Below, in pieces: positions 21,781-33,284 of a stretch of 64,000 nt of DNA (position 1 is its first letter; every line of letters begins with the position of its first letter). The DNA is taken from assembly GCA_034769895.1 (NCBI GenBank), contig CM068367.1:351231111-351295110 (forward strand), in the 5' to 3' direction. Made by a program: the position numbers and the translations under genes. Source of the stretch: Magicicada septendecula (taxonomy: Eukaryota > Arthropoda > Insecta > Hemiptera > Cicadidae). The notes under the pieces are model-generated. The model saw only the letters and a program-made list of their open reading frames with translations. It did no database searches and had not been told where the DNA came from.

Positions 21781-21890
21781 TTTTCACGTTGTTTGTCTCA
21801 ATTCCGATCTGACGATGAGCTGTGAAGCTTGAAAGCGCTAATCGGGATAATTTTTATATAGTGGTGTGCAACAGTGATCATTCTGCTTGT
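21770..21890 (+). repeat. PLE-1 terminal repeat, 5' side (inverted)
   Basis: 121 bp, a perfect inverted copy of 19734-19854. It lies directly against the truncated RT frame and is antisense to it. Confidence 0.97.
21801..21848 (+). ncRNA. Hammerhead-ribozyme-like motif in the PLE-1 5' inverted repeat
   Basis: The same core as at 19776-19823, but on the plus strand: CTGACGA at 21809-21815, helix II 21817-21830 and GAAA at 21831-21834, with helix I formed by 21801-21808 and 21841-21848. A ribozyme here would act on an antisense transcript. Confidence 0.78.
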
Positions 21891-22945
21891 CAAAACCTAT
21901 TGTTTTTGGTGAAGATCGGTTAAGGGAAAGGGGTAGTTTACCAGCAACGTTTTATGTTTTAACAAGGGCATTTTCTATGGCAAACGATAACAACAGCAAA
22001 TTCAAACAGAATCAAATGATTATTTGCATACAGCCCTAAACTGTAGAGTTCTCAAGACCTATTGTTTTTGGTGAAGATCGGTTAAGGGAAAAGGGTAGTT
22101 TACCGGCAACGTTTTATGTTTTAACAAGGGTATTTTTAAAGGCAAACGATAAGAGCCGCAAATTCAAGCAGAATCAAATAATGTTCGGCATACAGCCCTG
22201 AATTGTAGAGTTCTCAAGACCTATTGTTTTTGGTGAAGATCGGTTAAGGGAAAGGCGTAGTTTACCAGCAACGTTTTATGTTTTAACAAGGGTATTTTCT
22301 ATGGCAAACGATAAGAGCCGCAAATTCAAACAGAATCAAATAATTTTTTGCATACAGCTCTTAACTGTAGAGTACTCAAGACCTGTTGTGTTTGGTGAAG
22401 ATCGGTTAGGGAAAGGGGTAGTTTAACAGCAACGTTTTATGTTTTAACAAGGGTATTTTCTATGGCAAACGATAACAGCCGCAAATTCAAACAGAATCAA
22501 ATAATTTTTTGCATACAGCCCTGATTTGTAGAGTATTCAAGATCTGTTGTTTTTGGTGAAGATCGGTGAAAGGGAACGGGTAGTTTACCTGCAACGGTTT
22601 TTTATCAAGGGTAATTTTTACTTTTTTCTATGGCAAACAATAAGAACCGCAAATTCAAACAGAATCAAATAATTTTTTGCATACAGCTCTTAATTGTAGA
22701 GTACTCAAGACCTGTTGTGTTTGGTGAAGATCGGTTAGGGAAAGGGGTAGTTTACCAGCAACATTTTATGTTGTAACAAGAGAAATGTTTTCATGACGAA
22801 CGATAACTGACTCACATTCAAACAGAATCAAATATTTTTTTGCATGCATCCCTGAATTGTAGAGGACTGAAGGCCTATTGATTTTGGTGAAGATCGGTTA
22901 AGAGAAAGGAGTAGTTTACTCGCAACGTTTTATGTTTTAACAAGA
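21891..22945 (+). repeat. ~160-bp core tandem array of copy A
   Basis: About six further monomers of the core repeat; a first one, at 19611, is split off by PLE-1. Period is about 161 bp (for example atggcaaacg at 22301 and 22462). Each monomer has atggcaaacgataacagccg, gcatacagccctgaattgta and ttggtgaagatcggttaagg. Units differ by substitutions and short deletions. Confidence 0.95.
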
Positions 22946-23411
22946 GTAAAGTACTTAATTTTGATAAACAAAGTATTCTGATAAGAAGCTCGTAAGAATC
23001 CACTGTAGAAACGTAGATGAAATATCTATAAATGAAGAGGCTAGTTGAACGGGGTGGGGGTAATTTTCTATTAATGAAAATTATAGTTGAAGAGGGAGGC
23101 GAGAATTGTTTATATGTGTACGTTATCGGCAACAAAGAAGTAGGTTTTTGTTAAAATTCCTTCCCGGGCTGTTTAGCCGTAGTCCAATGTTTTCTGCAAA
23201 ACCAGACGTTTCTGCAGTGCCATCGACTGCCATCATCAGTGAAAATCGAGTGCGAAAACGTGAGGTGGTATACGTTAGTGACCACAGTACTGTGGTTAAG
23301 GCTGAAGCAATAGAAAGAAGTAGTTTCTGTGGAAATATTTCATTTCGAATATGATTTTAAATATAAATCTTAGAACATGGAAGTCATGTATGGTTCTGCA
23401 TACCGATATTT
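22946..23411 (+). repeat. Long right-end block of the HINE-like family, copy A
   Basis: A ~470-bp 3' module starting taaagtacttaattttg and ending at the terminal hairpin. The same module ends copy B (32352-32821). Short copies (27320-27570 and 31950-32197) have a different ~250-bp module with the same last ~50 bp. It includes a hammerhead-like segment at about 23200-23245 (minus strand: CACTGATGATGGC, then GAAACGTC). Confidence 0.85.
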
Positions 23412-23524
23412 ATAATGTTCATTTGTTACTTCCATGTTCCTTAAGGAAATGGAAGTGTGGTGATGGCAAAAAAAATCGTGTTCGAGATTATTGCAGATTC
23501 TGATTGTACTACACTCAAAACATG

Positions 23525-24428
23525 AAATATCGGTATGGAGAACCATACATGACTTCCATATTCTAAGATTTATATTTAAAATCATTTTCAGCCAAACAGC
23601 CAGGCTGTGTCTTACCTGCCTTTTTATTGCTGTATTAAATGAAAAATATTATATTACATTAAAATGAAAAAATTATAATTTTATTGCCTGGCAACAAAAT
23701 TATTTTATTTTTAACAATTACCATTGTTTCAAAAAGTTTAAATAAATTTTCAAGTACTTTACTCTTGTTAAAACGTAAAAGGTTGCAGGTAAACTACCCC
23801 TTTCCCTCAACCGATCTTCACCAAAAACAATAGATCTTGAGAACTCTACAATTTAGGGCTGTATGCAAATAATCTTTTGATTCTGTTTGAATTTGCGGCT
23901 GTTATCGTTTGCCATAGGAAATACCCTTGTTAAAACATAAAACGTTACAGGTAAACTACCCCTTTCCCTTAACCGATCTTCACCAAAATCAACAGATCTT
24001 GAGAACTCTACAATTCAGGGCTGTGTGCGAAACATTATATGATTCTGTTTGAATTTGCGGCTGTTATCGTTTGCCAAACAAACAAAATTACCCTTGCTAA
24101 AAAAAAACCGTTGCAGGTAAACTACCCCTTTCCCTCAACCGATCTTCACCAAAAACAATAGGTCGCGAGTACTCTGCAAATCAGGGCTGTATGCAAAAAA
24201 TTATTTGATTCTGCTTGAATTTGCGGCAGTTATCGTTTGCCATAGAAAAAAATCTACAGACACACAGACACACAGACACACAGACAGACAGACAGACACA
24301 CACACAGACACTTTTCGGAAAACGACTTTTTTCATGTTTTGAGTGTAGTAGAATCAGAATCTGCAATAATCTCGAACACGATTTTTTTTGCCATCACCAT
24401 ACTTCCATTCCTTAAGGAATATGGAAGT
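23525..24428 (-). mobile_element. Nested HINE-like copy, short (3 cores), inverted
   Basis: A complete minus-orientation copy of about 904 bp. It has the terminal hairpin GTATGG..CCATAC and the short right module at 23525-23760, three cores, a CAGA microsatellite at 24255-24310, the left block, and the palindrome ATTCCTTAAGGAAT with ACTTCC end at 24428. It sits between catga and the next nested copy, with no spacer. Confidence 0.8.
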
Positions 24429-25978
24429 AAAATATCGGTATGGAGAACCATACATGACTTCCATATTCTAAGATTTATATTTAAAATCATTTTCAGCCAA
24501 ACAGCCAGGCTGTGTCTTACCTGCCTTTTTATTGCTGTATTAAATGAAAAATATTATATTACATTAAAATGAAAAAATTATAATTTTATTGCCTGGCAAC
24601 AAAATTATTTTATTTTTAACAATTACCATTGTTTCAAAAAGTTTAAATAAATTTTCAAGTACTTTACTCTTGTTAAAACGTAAAAGGTTGGAGGTAAACT
24701 ACCCCTTCCCCTTAACCGATCTTCACCAAAATCGAAAGTCATTGAGACCTCTACAATTCAGGGATGTATGCAAAACATTATTTGATTCTGTTTGTATTTG
24801 CGGCTGTTATCGTTTGCCATAGAAAATACGCTTGATAAAAAAACGTTGCAGGTAAACTACCCCTTCTCCTTAACCGATCTTCACCAAAAACAATAGGTCT
24901 TGAGTACTCTACAAATCAGGGCTGTATGCAAAACATTATTTGATTCTGTTTGAATTTGCGGCTGTTATCGTTTGCCATAGAAAATACCCTTGTTAAAAAA
25001 ACGTTGCAGGTAAACTACCCCTTTCCCTCAACCGATCTTCACCAAAAACAATAGGTCTTGAGAACTCTACAATTTAGGGCTGTATGCAAAACATTATTTG
25101 ATTCTGTTTGAATTTGCGGCTGTTATCGTTTGCCATAGGAAATACCCTTGTTAAAACATAAAACGTTACAGGTAAACTACCCCTTTCCCTTAACCGATCT
25201 TCACCAAAAACAATAAGTCTTGAGTACTCTACAAATCAGGGCTGTATGCAAAACATTATTTGATTCTGTTTGAATTTGCGGCTGTTATCGTTTGCCATAG
25301 AAAATACCCTTGTTAAAAAAAGGTTGCAGGTAAACTACCCCTTTCCCTCAACCGAACTTCACCAAAAACAATAGATCTTGAGAACTCTACAATTTAGGGC
25401 TGTATGCAAATAATCTTTTGATTCTGTTTGAATTTGCGGCTGTTATCGTTTGCCATAGGAAATACCCTTGTTAAAACATAAAACGTTACAGGTAAACTAC
25501 CCCTTTCCCTGAACCGATCTTCACCAAAATCAGCAGATCTTGAGAACTCTACAATTCAGGGCTGTATGCGAAACATTATTTGATTCTGTTTGAATTTGCG
25601 GCTGTTATCGTTTGCCAAACAAACAAAATTACCCTTGCTAAAAAAAAACTGTTGCAGGTAAACTACCCCTTTCCCTCAACCGATCTTCACCAAAAACAAT
25701 AGGTCGCGAGTACTCTGCAAATCAGGGCTGTATGCAAAAAATTATTTGATTCTGTCTGAATTTGCGGCAGTTATCGTTTGCCATAGAAAAAAAATCTACA
25801 GATAGACAGACAGACAGACAGACAGACACACAGACAGACAGACAGACACACACACAGACACTTTTCGGAAAACGTCTTTTTTCATGTTTTGAGTGTAGTA
25901 GAATCAGAATCTGCAATAATCTCGAACACGATTTTTTTTGCCATCACCATACTTCCATTCCTTAAGGAATATGGAAGT
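24429..25978 (-). mobile_element. Nested HINE-like copy (7 cores), inverted, abutting the previous one
   Basis: The right end begins at 24429 immediately after the left end of the preceding copy, giving a head-to-tail pair. Short right module 24429-24670, seven cores to about 25795, CAGA microsatellite 25800-25860, left block and palindrome to 25978. Head-to-tail tandem insertion is a known habit of Helitron/Helentron elements. Confidence 0.8.
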
Positions 25979-26028
25979 AAAAAAGTCATTTTTCGAAAAG
26001 TGTGTGTGTATGTGTCTGTAGATTTTTT

Positions 26029-27570
26029 ACTTCCATATTCCTTAAGGAATGGAAGTAGGGTGATGGCAAAAAAAATCGTGTTCGAGATTATTGCAGATTC
26101 TGATTCTACTACACTCAAAACATGAAAAAAAGTCGTTTTCCGAAAAGTGTCTGTGTTTGTGTCTGTGTGTCTGTCTGTCTATGTGTCTGTCTGTCTATCT
26201 GTAGATTTTTTTCTATGGCAAACGATAACTGCCGCAAATTCAAACAGAATCAAATAATTTTTTGCATACAGCCCTGATTTGCAGAGTACTCGCGACCTAT
26301 TGTTTTTGGTGAAGATCGGTTGAGGGAAAGGGGTAGTTTACCTGCAACGGTTTTTTTTTAGCAAGGGTAATTTTGTTTGTTTGGCAAACGATAACAGCCG
26401 CAAATTCAAACAGAATCAAATAATGTTTCGCATACAACCCTGAATTGTAGAGTTCTCAAGATCTGCTGATTTTGGTGAAGATCGGTTAAGGGGAAGGGGT
26501 AGTTTACCTGTAACGTTTTATGTTTTAACAAGGGTATTTCCTATGGCAAACGATAACAGCCGCAAATTCAAACAGAATCAAAAGATTATTTGCATACAGC
26601 CCTACATTGTAGAGTTCTCAAGACCTATTGTTTTTGGTGAAGTTCGGTTGAGGGAAAGGGGTAGTTTACCTGCAACCTTTTTTTAACAAGGGTATTTTCT
26701 ATGGCAAACGATAACAGCCGCAAATTCAAACAGAATCAAATAATGTTTTGCATACAGCCCTGGTTTGTAGAGTACTCAAGACCTATTGTTTTTGGTGAAG
26801 ATCGGTTAAGGGAAAGGGGTAGTTTACCAGTAACGTTTTATGTTTTAACAAGGGTATTTCCTATGGCAAACGATAACAGCCGCAAATTCAAACAGAATCA
26901 AAAGATTATTTGCATACAGCCCTAAATTGTAGAGTTCTCAAGAGCTATTGTTTTTGGTGAAGATCGGTTGAGGGAAAGGCGTAGTCTACCTGCAACGTTT
27001 TTTTAACAAGGGTATTTTCTATGGCAAACGATAACAGCCGCAAATTCAAACAGAATCAAATAATGTTTTGCATACAGCCCTGATTTGTAGAGTACTCAAG
27101 ACCTATTGTTTTTGGTGAAGATCGGTTAAGGAGAAGGGGTAGTTTACCTGCAACGTTTTTTTATCAAGCGTATTTTCTATGGCAAACGATAACAGCCGCA
27201 AATGCAAACAGAATCAAATAATGTTTTGCATACGTCCCTGAATTGTAGAGGTCTCAATGACTTTCGATTTTGGTGAAGATCGGTTAAGGGGAAGGGGTAG
27301 TTTACCTGCAACCTTTTACGTTTTAACAAGAGTAAAGTACTTGAAAATTTATTTCAACTTTTTGAAACAATGGTAATTGTTAAAAATAAAATAATTTTGT
27401 TGCCAGGCAATAAAATTATAATTTTTTCATTTTAATGTAATATAATATTTTTCATTTAATACAGCAATAAAAAGGCAGGTAAGACACAGCCTGGCTGTTT
27501 GGCTGAAAATGATTTTAAATATAAATCTTAGAATATGGAAGTCATGTATGGTTCTCCATACCGATATTTT
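26029..27570 (+). mobile_element. Nested HINE-like copy (7 cores)
   Basis: Complete plus copy: palindrome ACTTCCATATTCCTTAAGG at 26029, left block, TCTG microsatellite (about 26145-26205), seven cores from 26216, and the short right module to 27570. It is inserted in the T run of the host phrase ctgtagatttttt/ctatgg, agreeing with T-T insertion. Confidence 0.85.
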
Positions 27571-29837
27571 CTATGGTAAGCGATAATAGCCGCAAATTCA
27601 AACAGAATCAAATAATTTTTTGCATACAGCCATTATTTGTAGCGTACTCAAGACCTATTGTTTTTGGTGCAGATCGGTTAAGAGAAAGGGATAGTTTACC
27701 AGCAACTTTTTTTTAAAATCAAGGGTAAATTTTTCTATGGCAAACGATAACAGCCGCAAATTCAAACAGAATCAAATAATGTTTTGCATACAGCCGTGAA
27801 TTATAGAGTTCTCAAGACCTTTTGTTTTTGGTGAAGATCGGTTAAGGGAAAGGGGTAGTTTACCTGCAACGTTTTATGTTTTAACAAGGGTATTTTCTAT
27901 GGCAAACGATAACAGCCCCAAATTCAAACAGTACCGTATCAAATAATGTTTTGCATACATCCCTGAATTGTAGAGTTCTCAAGACCTATTGTTTTTGGTG
28001 AAGATCGATTAAGGGAAAGGGGTAGTTTACCTGCAACGTTTTATGTTTTAACAAGGGTATTTCCTATGGCAAACGATAACAGCCGCACATTCAATCAGAA
28101 TCAAATAATGTTTTGCATACGTTCCTGGGCTATAGAGTAGTCAATGTTTCTTGATTTTGGTGACGATCGGTTAAGGGAAAGGGGTAGTTTACCTGCGACA
28201 TTTATGTTTTAATAACGCTAATTTTTTCTATGACGAACGATAACTGCTGCACATTTAAACAGAATCAAATAATTTTGTGCATACCTTCCTCAATTATAGA
28301 TTCCTCAAGGTCTGTTGATTTTGTTGAAGATCGGTTAAGGGAAATGGATACTTTACCTGCAACTTTTTATGTTGTAACAAGAGAACGTTTTACATGAAGA
28401 ACGATAACTGCCGTAAATTCAAACAGAATCAAATAATTTTTTACATATGTGCTTGAGTTGTTTTTCAATAGACTCAAGGCCTATTGATTTTGGTGAAGAT
28501 CGGTTAAGGGATAGGGCTAGTTTACCAGCAACGTTTTATGTTTTAACAATGGTAATTTTTTTATATAACGAAGGATAACTGCCGTAAATTCATACAGAAT
28601 CAAATAAGTTTTTGCATTTTTGGCTGAGTTATTGAGTACGGAATGCCTATTGATTTTGGTGAAGATCAGTTACGGGGAAAGGGTAGTTTACCTGCAACGT
28701 TTTATGTTGTAACAAGAGTAAAGTACTTAATCTTCATAAATAAAGTATCCTGATAAGAAGCTCATAATAATCCACTGTAGAAACGTAGATGAAATATCTA
28801 TAAATGAGGAGGCTAACGATTTTCTATGGCAATTTTTTTTTAATCAAAGGTCAATTTTTCTATGGCAAACGATAACAGCCGTAAATTCAAACAGAATCAA
28901 ATAATGTTCTGCATACAGCCCTGAATTGTAGAGTTCTCAAGACCTATTGTTTTTGGTGAAGATCGGTTAAGGGAAAGGCGTAGTTTACCAGCAACGTTTT
29001 ATGTTTTAACAAGGGTATTTTCTATGGCAAACGATAAGAGCCGCAAATTCAAACAGAATCAAATAATTTTTTGCATACAGCTCTTAACTGTAGAGTACTC
29101 AAGACCTGTTGTGTTTGGTGAAGATCGGTTACGGAAAGGGGTAGTTTACCAGCAACGTTTTATGTTATAACAAGGGTATTTTCTATGGCAAACGAAAAGA
29201 GCCGCAAATTCAAACAGATTAAATATTTTTTTGCATACAGCCCTTAATTGTAGAGTACTCAAGACCTGTTGTTTTTGGTGAAGATCGGTTAAGAGAAAGG
29301 GGTAGTTTACCAGCAACGTTTTTTTTTTATCAAGGATAATTTTTTTCTATGGCAAACGATAACAGCCGCAAATTCAAACAGAATCGAAAATGTTTTGCAT
29401 ATAGCCTTGAATTGTAGAGTTCTCAAGACCTGTTGGTGTTGGTGAAGATCGGTTAAGGGAAAGGGGTAGTTTATCTGCAACATTTTATGTTTTAACAAGA
29501 GAACGTTTTACATGAAGAACGATAACTGCCGTAAATTCAAAGAGAATCAAATAATTGTTTCCATATGTTCCTGAGTTGTAGAGTTCTCAAGGTGTTTCAT
29601 TTTTGGTGAAGATCGGTTAAGGGAAAGGGGTAGTTTACCTGCCACCTTTTATGTTTTAACAAGAGTAATTGTTTCTATGACGAACGATAACTGCCGTAAA
29701 TTCAAACATAATCAAATACGTTTTTGCATACGTTCCTATTTTGTAGAGAACTCAAGGCTTGTTGATTTTGGTGAAGATCGGTTAAGTGAAAGGGGTAGTT
29801 TACCTGCAACATTTTATGTTGTAACAAGAGCAATTTT
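27571..29837 (+). repeat. Core arrays of copy B (7 + 6 monomers) with an internal truncated right end
   Basis: Monomers begin near 27574, 27737, 27898, 28068, 28229, 28392 and 28562, then near 28860, 29021, 29187, 29348, 29506 and 29676. The 28229-28700 and 29506-29837 units are the most diverged, for example catgaagaacgataactgccg. Between the arrays, 28716-28812 is the first ~95 bp of the long right module, cut off abruptly. That suggests two arrays fused by deletion or recombination. Confidence 0.9.
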
Positions 29838-32197
29838 ACTTCCATATTCCTTAAGGAATGGAAGTATGGTGATGGCAAAAAAAATCGTGTTCGAGATTAT
29901 TGCAGATTCTGATTCTACTACACTCAAAACATGAAAAAAAGTCGTTTTCCGAAAAGTGTCTGTGTGTCTGTCTGTGTGTCTGTGTGTCTGTGTGTCTGTG
30001 TGTCTATCTGTCTGTCTGTCTGTCTGTAGATTTTTTTTCTATGGCAAACGATAACTGCCGCAAATTCAAACAGAATCAAATAATTTTTTGCATACAGCCC
30101 GGTTTTGCAGAGTTCTCGCGACCTATTGTTTTTGGTGAAGATCGGTTGAGGGAAAGGGGTAGTTTACCTGCAACGGTTTTTTTTTAGCAAGGGAAATTTT
30201 GTTTGTTTGGCAAACGATAACAGCCGCAAATTCAAACAGAATCAAATAATGTTTCGCATACAGCCCTGAATTGTAGAGTTCTCAAGACCTGTTGTTTTTG
30301 GTGAAGATTGGTTAAGGGAAAGGGGTAGTTTACCTGTAACGTTTTATGTTTTAACAAGGGTATTTCCTATGGCAAACGATAACAGCCGCAAATTCAAACA
30401 GAATGAAAAGATTATTTGCATACAGCCCTAAATTGTAGAGTTCTCAATACCTTTTGTTTTTGGTGAAGATCGGTTAAGGGAAAGGGGTAGTTTACCTACA
30501 ACGTTTTTTTAACAAGGGTATTTTCTATGGCAAACGATAACAGCCGCAAATTCAAACAGAATCAAATAATTTTCTGCATACAGCCCTGATTTGTAGAGTA
30601 CTCAAGACCTATTGTTTTTGGTGAAGATCGGTTGAGGGGAAGGGGTAGTTTACCAGCAACGTTTTTTATCATGCGTATTTTCTATGGCAAACGACAACTG
30701 CCGCAAATTCAAACAGAATCAAATAATTTTTTGCATACAGCCCTGATTTGTAGAGTACTCGCGACCTATTGTTTTTGGTGAAGATCGGTTGAGGGGAAGG
30801 GGTAGTTTACCTGCAACGGTTTTTTTTATCAAGGGAAATTTTTTTTTTTTTGGCAAACGATAACAGCCGCAAATTCAAACAGAATCAAATAATGTTTCGC
30901 ATACAGCCCTGAATCGTAGATTTCTCAAGACCTATTGTTTTTGGTGAAGATCGGTTGAGGGAAAGGGGTAGTTTACCTGCAACGTTTTTTTAACAAGGGT
31001 ATTTTATATGGCAAACGATAACAGCCGCAAATTCAAACAGAATCAAATAATGTTTTGCATACAGCCCTGATTTGTAGAGTACTCAAGACCTATTGTTTTT
31101 GGTGAAGATCGGTTAAGGGGAAGGGGTAGTTTACCTGCAACGTTTTTTTATCAAGCGTATTTTCTATGGCAAACGATAACAGCCGCAAATTCAAACAGAA
31201 TCAAATAATTTTTTGCATACCGCCCTGAATTGTAGAGTTCTCAAGATCTGTTGATTTTGGTGAAGATCGGTTAAGGGAAAGGGGTAGTTTACCAGTAACG
31301 TTTTATGTTTTAACAAGGGTATTTCCTATGGCAAACGATAACAGCCGCAAATTCAAACAGAATCAAAAGATTATTTGCATACAGCCCTAAATTGTAGAGT
31401 TCTCAAGACCTGTTTTTTTTTGTGAAGATCGGTTGAGGGAAAGGGGTAGTTTACCAGCAACGTTTTTTTAACAAGGGTATTTTCTATGGCAAACGATAAC
31501 AGCCGCAAATTCAAACAGAATCAAATAATGTTTTGCATGCAGACGTGATTTGTAGAGTACTCAAGACCTGTTGTTTTTGGTGAAGATCGGTTAAGGGAAA
31601 GGGGTAGTTTACCAGTAACGTTTTATGTTTTAACAAGGGTATTTCCTATGGCAAACGATAACAGCCGCAAATTCAAACAGAATCAAAAGATTATTTGCAT
31701 ACAGCCCTAAATTGTAGAGTTCTCAAGACCTGTTGTTTTTGGTGAAGATCGGTTAAGGGGAAGGGGTAGTTTACCTGCAACGTTTTTTTATCAAGCGTAT
31801 TTTCTATGACGAACGGTAACAGCCGCAAATTCAAACAGAATCTAATAATGTTTTGCATACGTCCCTGAATTGTAGAGGTCTCAATGACTTTCGATTTTGG
31901 TGAAGATCGGTTAAGGGGAAGGGGTAGTTTACCTGCAACCTTTTACGTTTTAACAAGAGTAAAGTACTTAAAAATTTATTTAAACTTTTTGAAACAATGG
32001 TAATTGTTAAAAATAAAATAATTTTGTTGCCAGGCAATAAAATTATAGTTTTTTCATTTTAATGTAATATAATATTTTTCATTTAATACAGCAATAAAAA
32101 GGCAGGTAAGACACAGCCTGGCTGTTTGGCTGAAAATGATTTTAAATATAAATCTTAGAATATGGAAGTCATGTATGGTTCTCCATACCGATATTTT
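29838..32197 (+). mobile_element. Nested HINE-like copy, longest (12 cores)
   Basis: Complete plus copy of about 2.36 kb: palindrome at 29838, left block, TCTG microsatellite (about 29955-30030), twelve cores from 30041 to about 31950, and the short right module to 32197. The host core monomer reads gtaacaagagcaatttt before it and tcatgacgaacgataac after it, so the target was a T run inside a core repeat. Confidence 0.87.
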
Positions 32198-32351
32198 TCA
32201 TGACGAACGATAACTGCCGTAAATTCAAACAGAATCAAATAATTTTTTACATATGTCCCTGAGCTGTAGAAGATTCAAGGCCTGTTGATTTTGGTGAAGA
32301 TCGGTTACGGGAAAGGGTAAGTTACCTGAAACATTTTTTGTTGTAACAAGA

Positions 32352-32821
32352 GTAAAGTACTTAATGATAAATAAAGTATCCTGATAAGAAGAGCTTAATA
32401 ATCCACTGTAGAAACGTAGATGAAATATCTATAAATGAAGAGGCTAGTTGAACGGGGTGAGGGTAATTTTCTATAATTGAAAATTATAGTTGAAGCGCGA
32501 GGGGATAATGTTTATATGTGTACTACGTTATCAACAACAAAGTAGTAGTTTTTTGTTAAAATTCCTTCCCGGGCTGTTTTGGCCGTAGTCCAATGTTTTC
32601 TACAAAACCAGATGTTTCGGAAGTGCCGTCGACTGCCATCATCAGTGAAAATCGAGTGCGATAACGTGTGGTGGTATACGTTAGTGGCCATAGTACTGTG
32701 GTTAAGGCTGAAGCAATAAGTGGAAAGAAGTAGTTTCTATGGAAACATTTCATTTTGTAAATGATTTTAAATATAAATCTTAGAACATGGAAGTCATGTA
32801 TGGTTCTCCATACCGATATTT
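32352..32821 (+). repeat. Long right-end block of copy B
   Basis: Closely matches 22946-23411 and includes the hammerhead-like segment at about 32600-32655 (minus strand CTGATGATGGC, then CCGAAACATC). It ends with the hairpin GTATGG-TTCT-CCATAC and cgatattt. Confidence 0.85.
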
Positions 32822-33284
32822 TATTTTCGTACGCCAGAAACCATATAAAACTACCAAATTTACCCTTTAACTTAAGTTCTAAGAATTTCAGTAGGGCTTA
32901 ATTGTAGCATTGGGGCATAAATCAAGGTGACATTTTTCGCAAGCCATAAATCGAAAAAGAAGCGTTTTGAGACCTGTGTTTATATAACATTTCTTCTTTA
33001 TTTCAGCCTGTAGAATGTACTCTGAAACACGTCCCATTCTTCATGGAACGCTCTCTGTATATTAAGACATGTAGCTACAGAAGACCTGCTTATAGTGTAG
33101 GCCTACACTATAACATAGCGACGTATCGGAGAAATGAAGATAATATGTTGAGAGGATACGCATGACATGAATTACGAAAGCACTATTTAAATGTGAGCCT
33201 ATGGATTGAAGATGTGTTGGTGAAGGGGTAGATAGTGTTTGCAGTTGGAGGACGTAGGGTGCCTAATTTTCGAACGTGCCGAAG

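Larger units (their letters stand above)
19703..21890 (-). mobile_element. Penelope-like element PLE-1 with inverted terminal repeats
   Basis: A minus-strand PLE inserted in a core monomer of copy A. The 16-bp direct repeat TCAAAACCTATTGTTT (19687-19702; 21890-21905, overlapping the element's last base) is the TSD. Perfect 121-bp inverted repeats lie at 19734-19854 and 21770-21890, each with a hammerhead-like core. The 31 bases 19703-19733 extend only the 3' side. The RT-plus-GIY-YIG ORF is 5'-truncated. At the 5' side its frame runs straight into the inverted terminal repeat, so this is a truncated copy capped by an inverted repeat. Confidence 0.92.
19459..23411 (+). mobile_element. HINE/Helentron-like element, copy A (interrupted by PLE-1)
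   Basis: It starts with the palindrome ACTTCCATGTTCC..GGAAATGGAAGT, then a ~100-bp left block, a short GT/CTGT microsatellite and ~160-bp core repeats. It ends with a ~470-bp right block that finishes with an inverted GGAAGT and a small terminal hairpin (GTATGG/CATAC region) about 10 bases from the end. This order of asymmetric inverted repeats, microsatellite, tandem core and 3' hairpin is known from non-autonomous Helentrons (HINE, DINE-1, pearl). No Rep/helicase gene is present. The family assignment is inferred from structure. Confidence 0.6.
23428..32821 (+). mobile_element. HINE-like copy B, a composite broken by nested copies
   Basis: The left end starts at 23428 (ACTTCCATGTTCC), 16 bases after copy A ends. 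It is interrupted after acatgaaa by two minus-strand copies (23525-25978), resumes as aaagtcatttttcg at about 25981, and is interrupted again at 26029-27570. It carries seven cores (27571-28715), a truncated right end (28716-28812), six more cores (28850-29835) and another nested copy (29838-32197). It closes with one core and the long right end at 32821. Confidence 0.7.
18835..33057 (+). mobile_element. Tc1/mariner-type element hosting the nested insertions
   Basis: The left end CAGAGTGTAACATAAAAGGCG at 18835 (followed by GTTTCAC) and the right end, reverse-complemented CAGAGAGCGTTCC at 33057 (with GTGTTTCAGAG further in), start with the same CAGAG and are each bordered by TA. A plus-strand DDE_3 transposase relic sits just inside the left end and is cut off by the HINE-like block at 19459. 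Sequence after 32821 has the AT-rich, noncoding look of a transposon 3' end. The terminal match is short, so the span is inference. Confidence 0.45.

Noticed and set aside
23106..23354. 82-codon ORF in the long right end of copy A
   Set aside because: Not preserved in the matching copy at 32520-32760, so probably noncoding.
21891..32340. Regular repeats that might suggest a CRISPR array
   Set aside because: Units are ~160 bp, diverged along their whole length, with no unique spacers, in eukaryotic DNA. They are satellite-like transposon cores.
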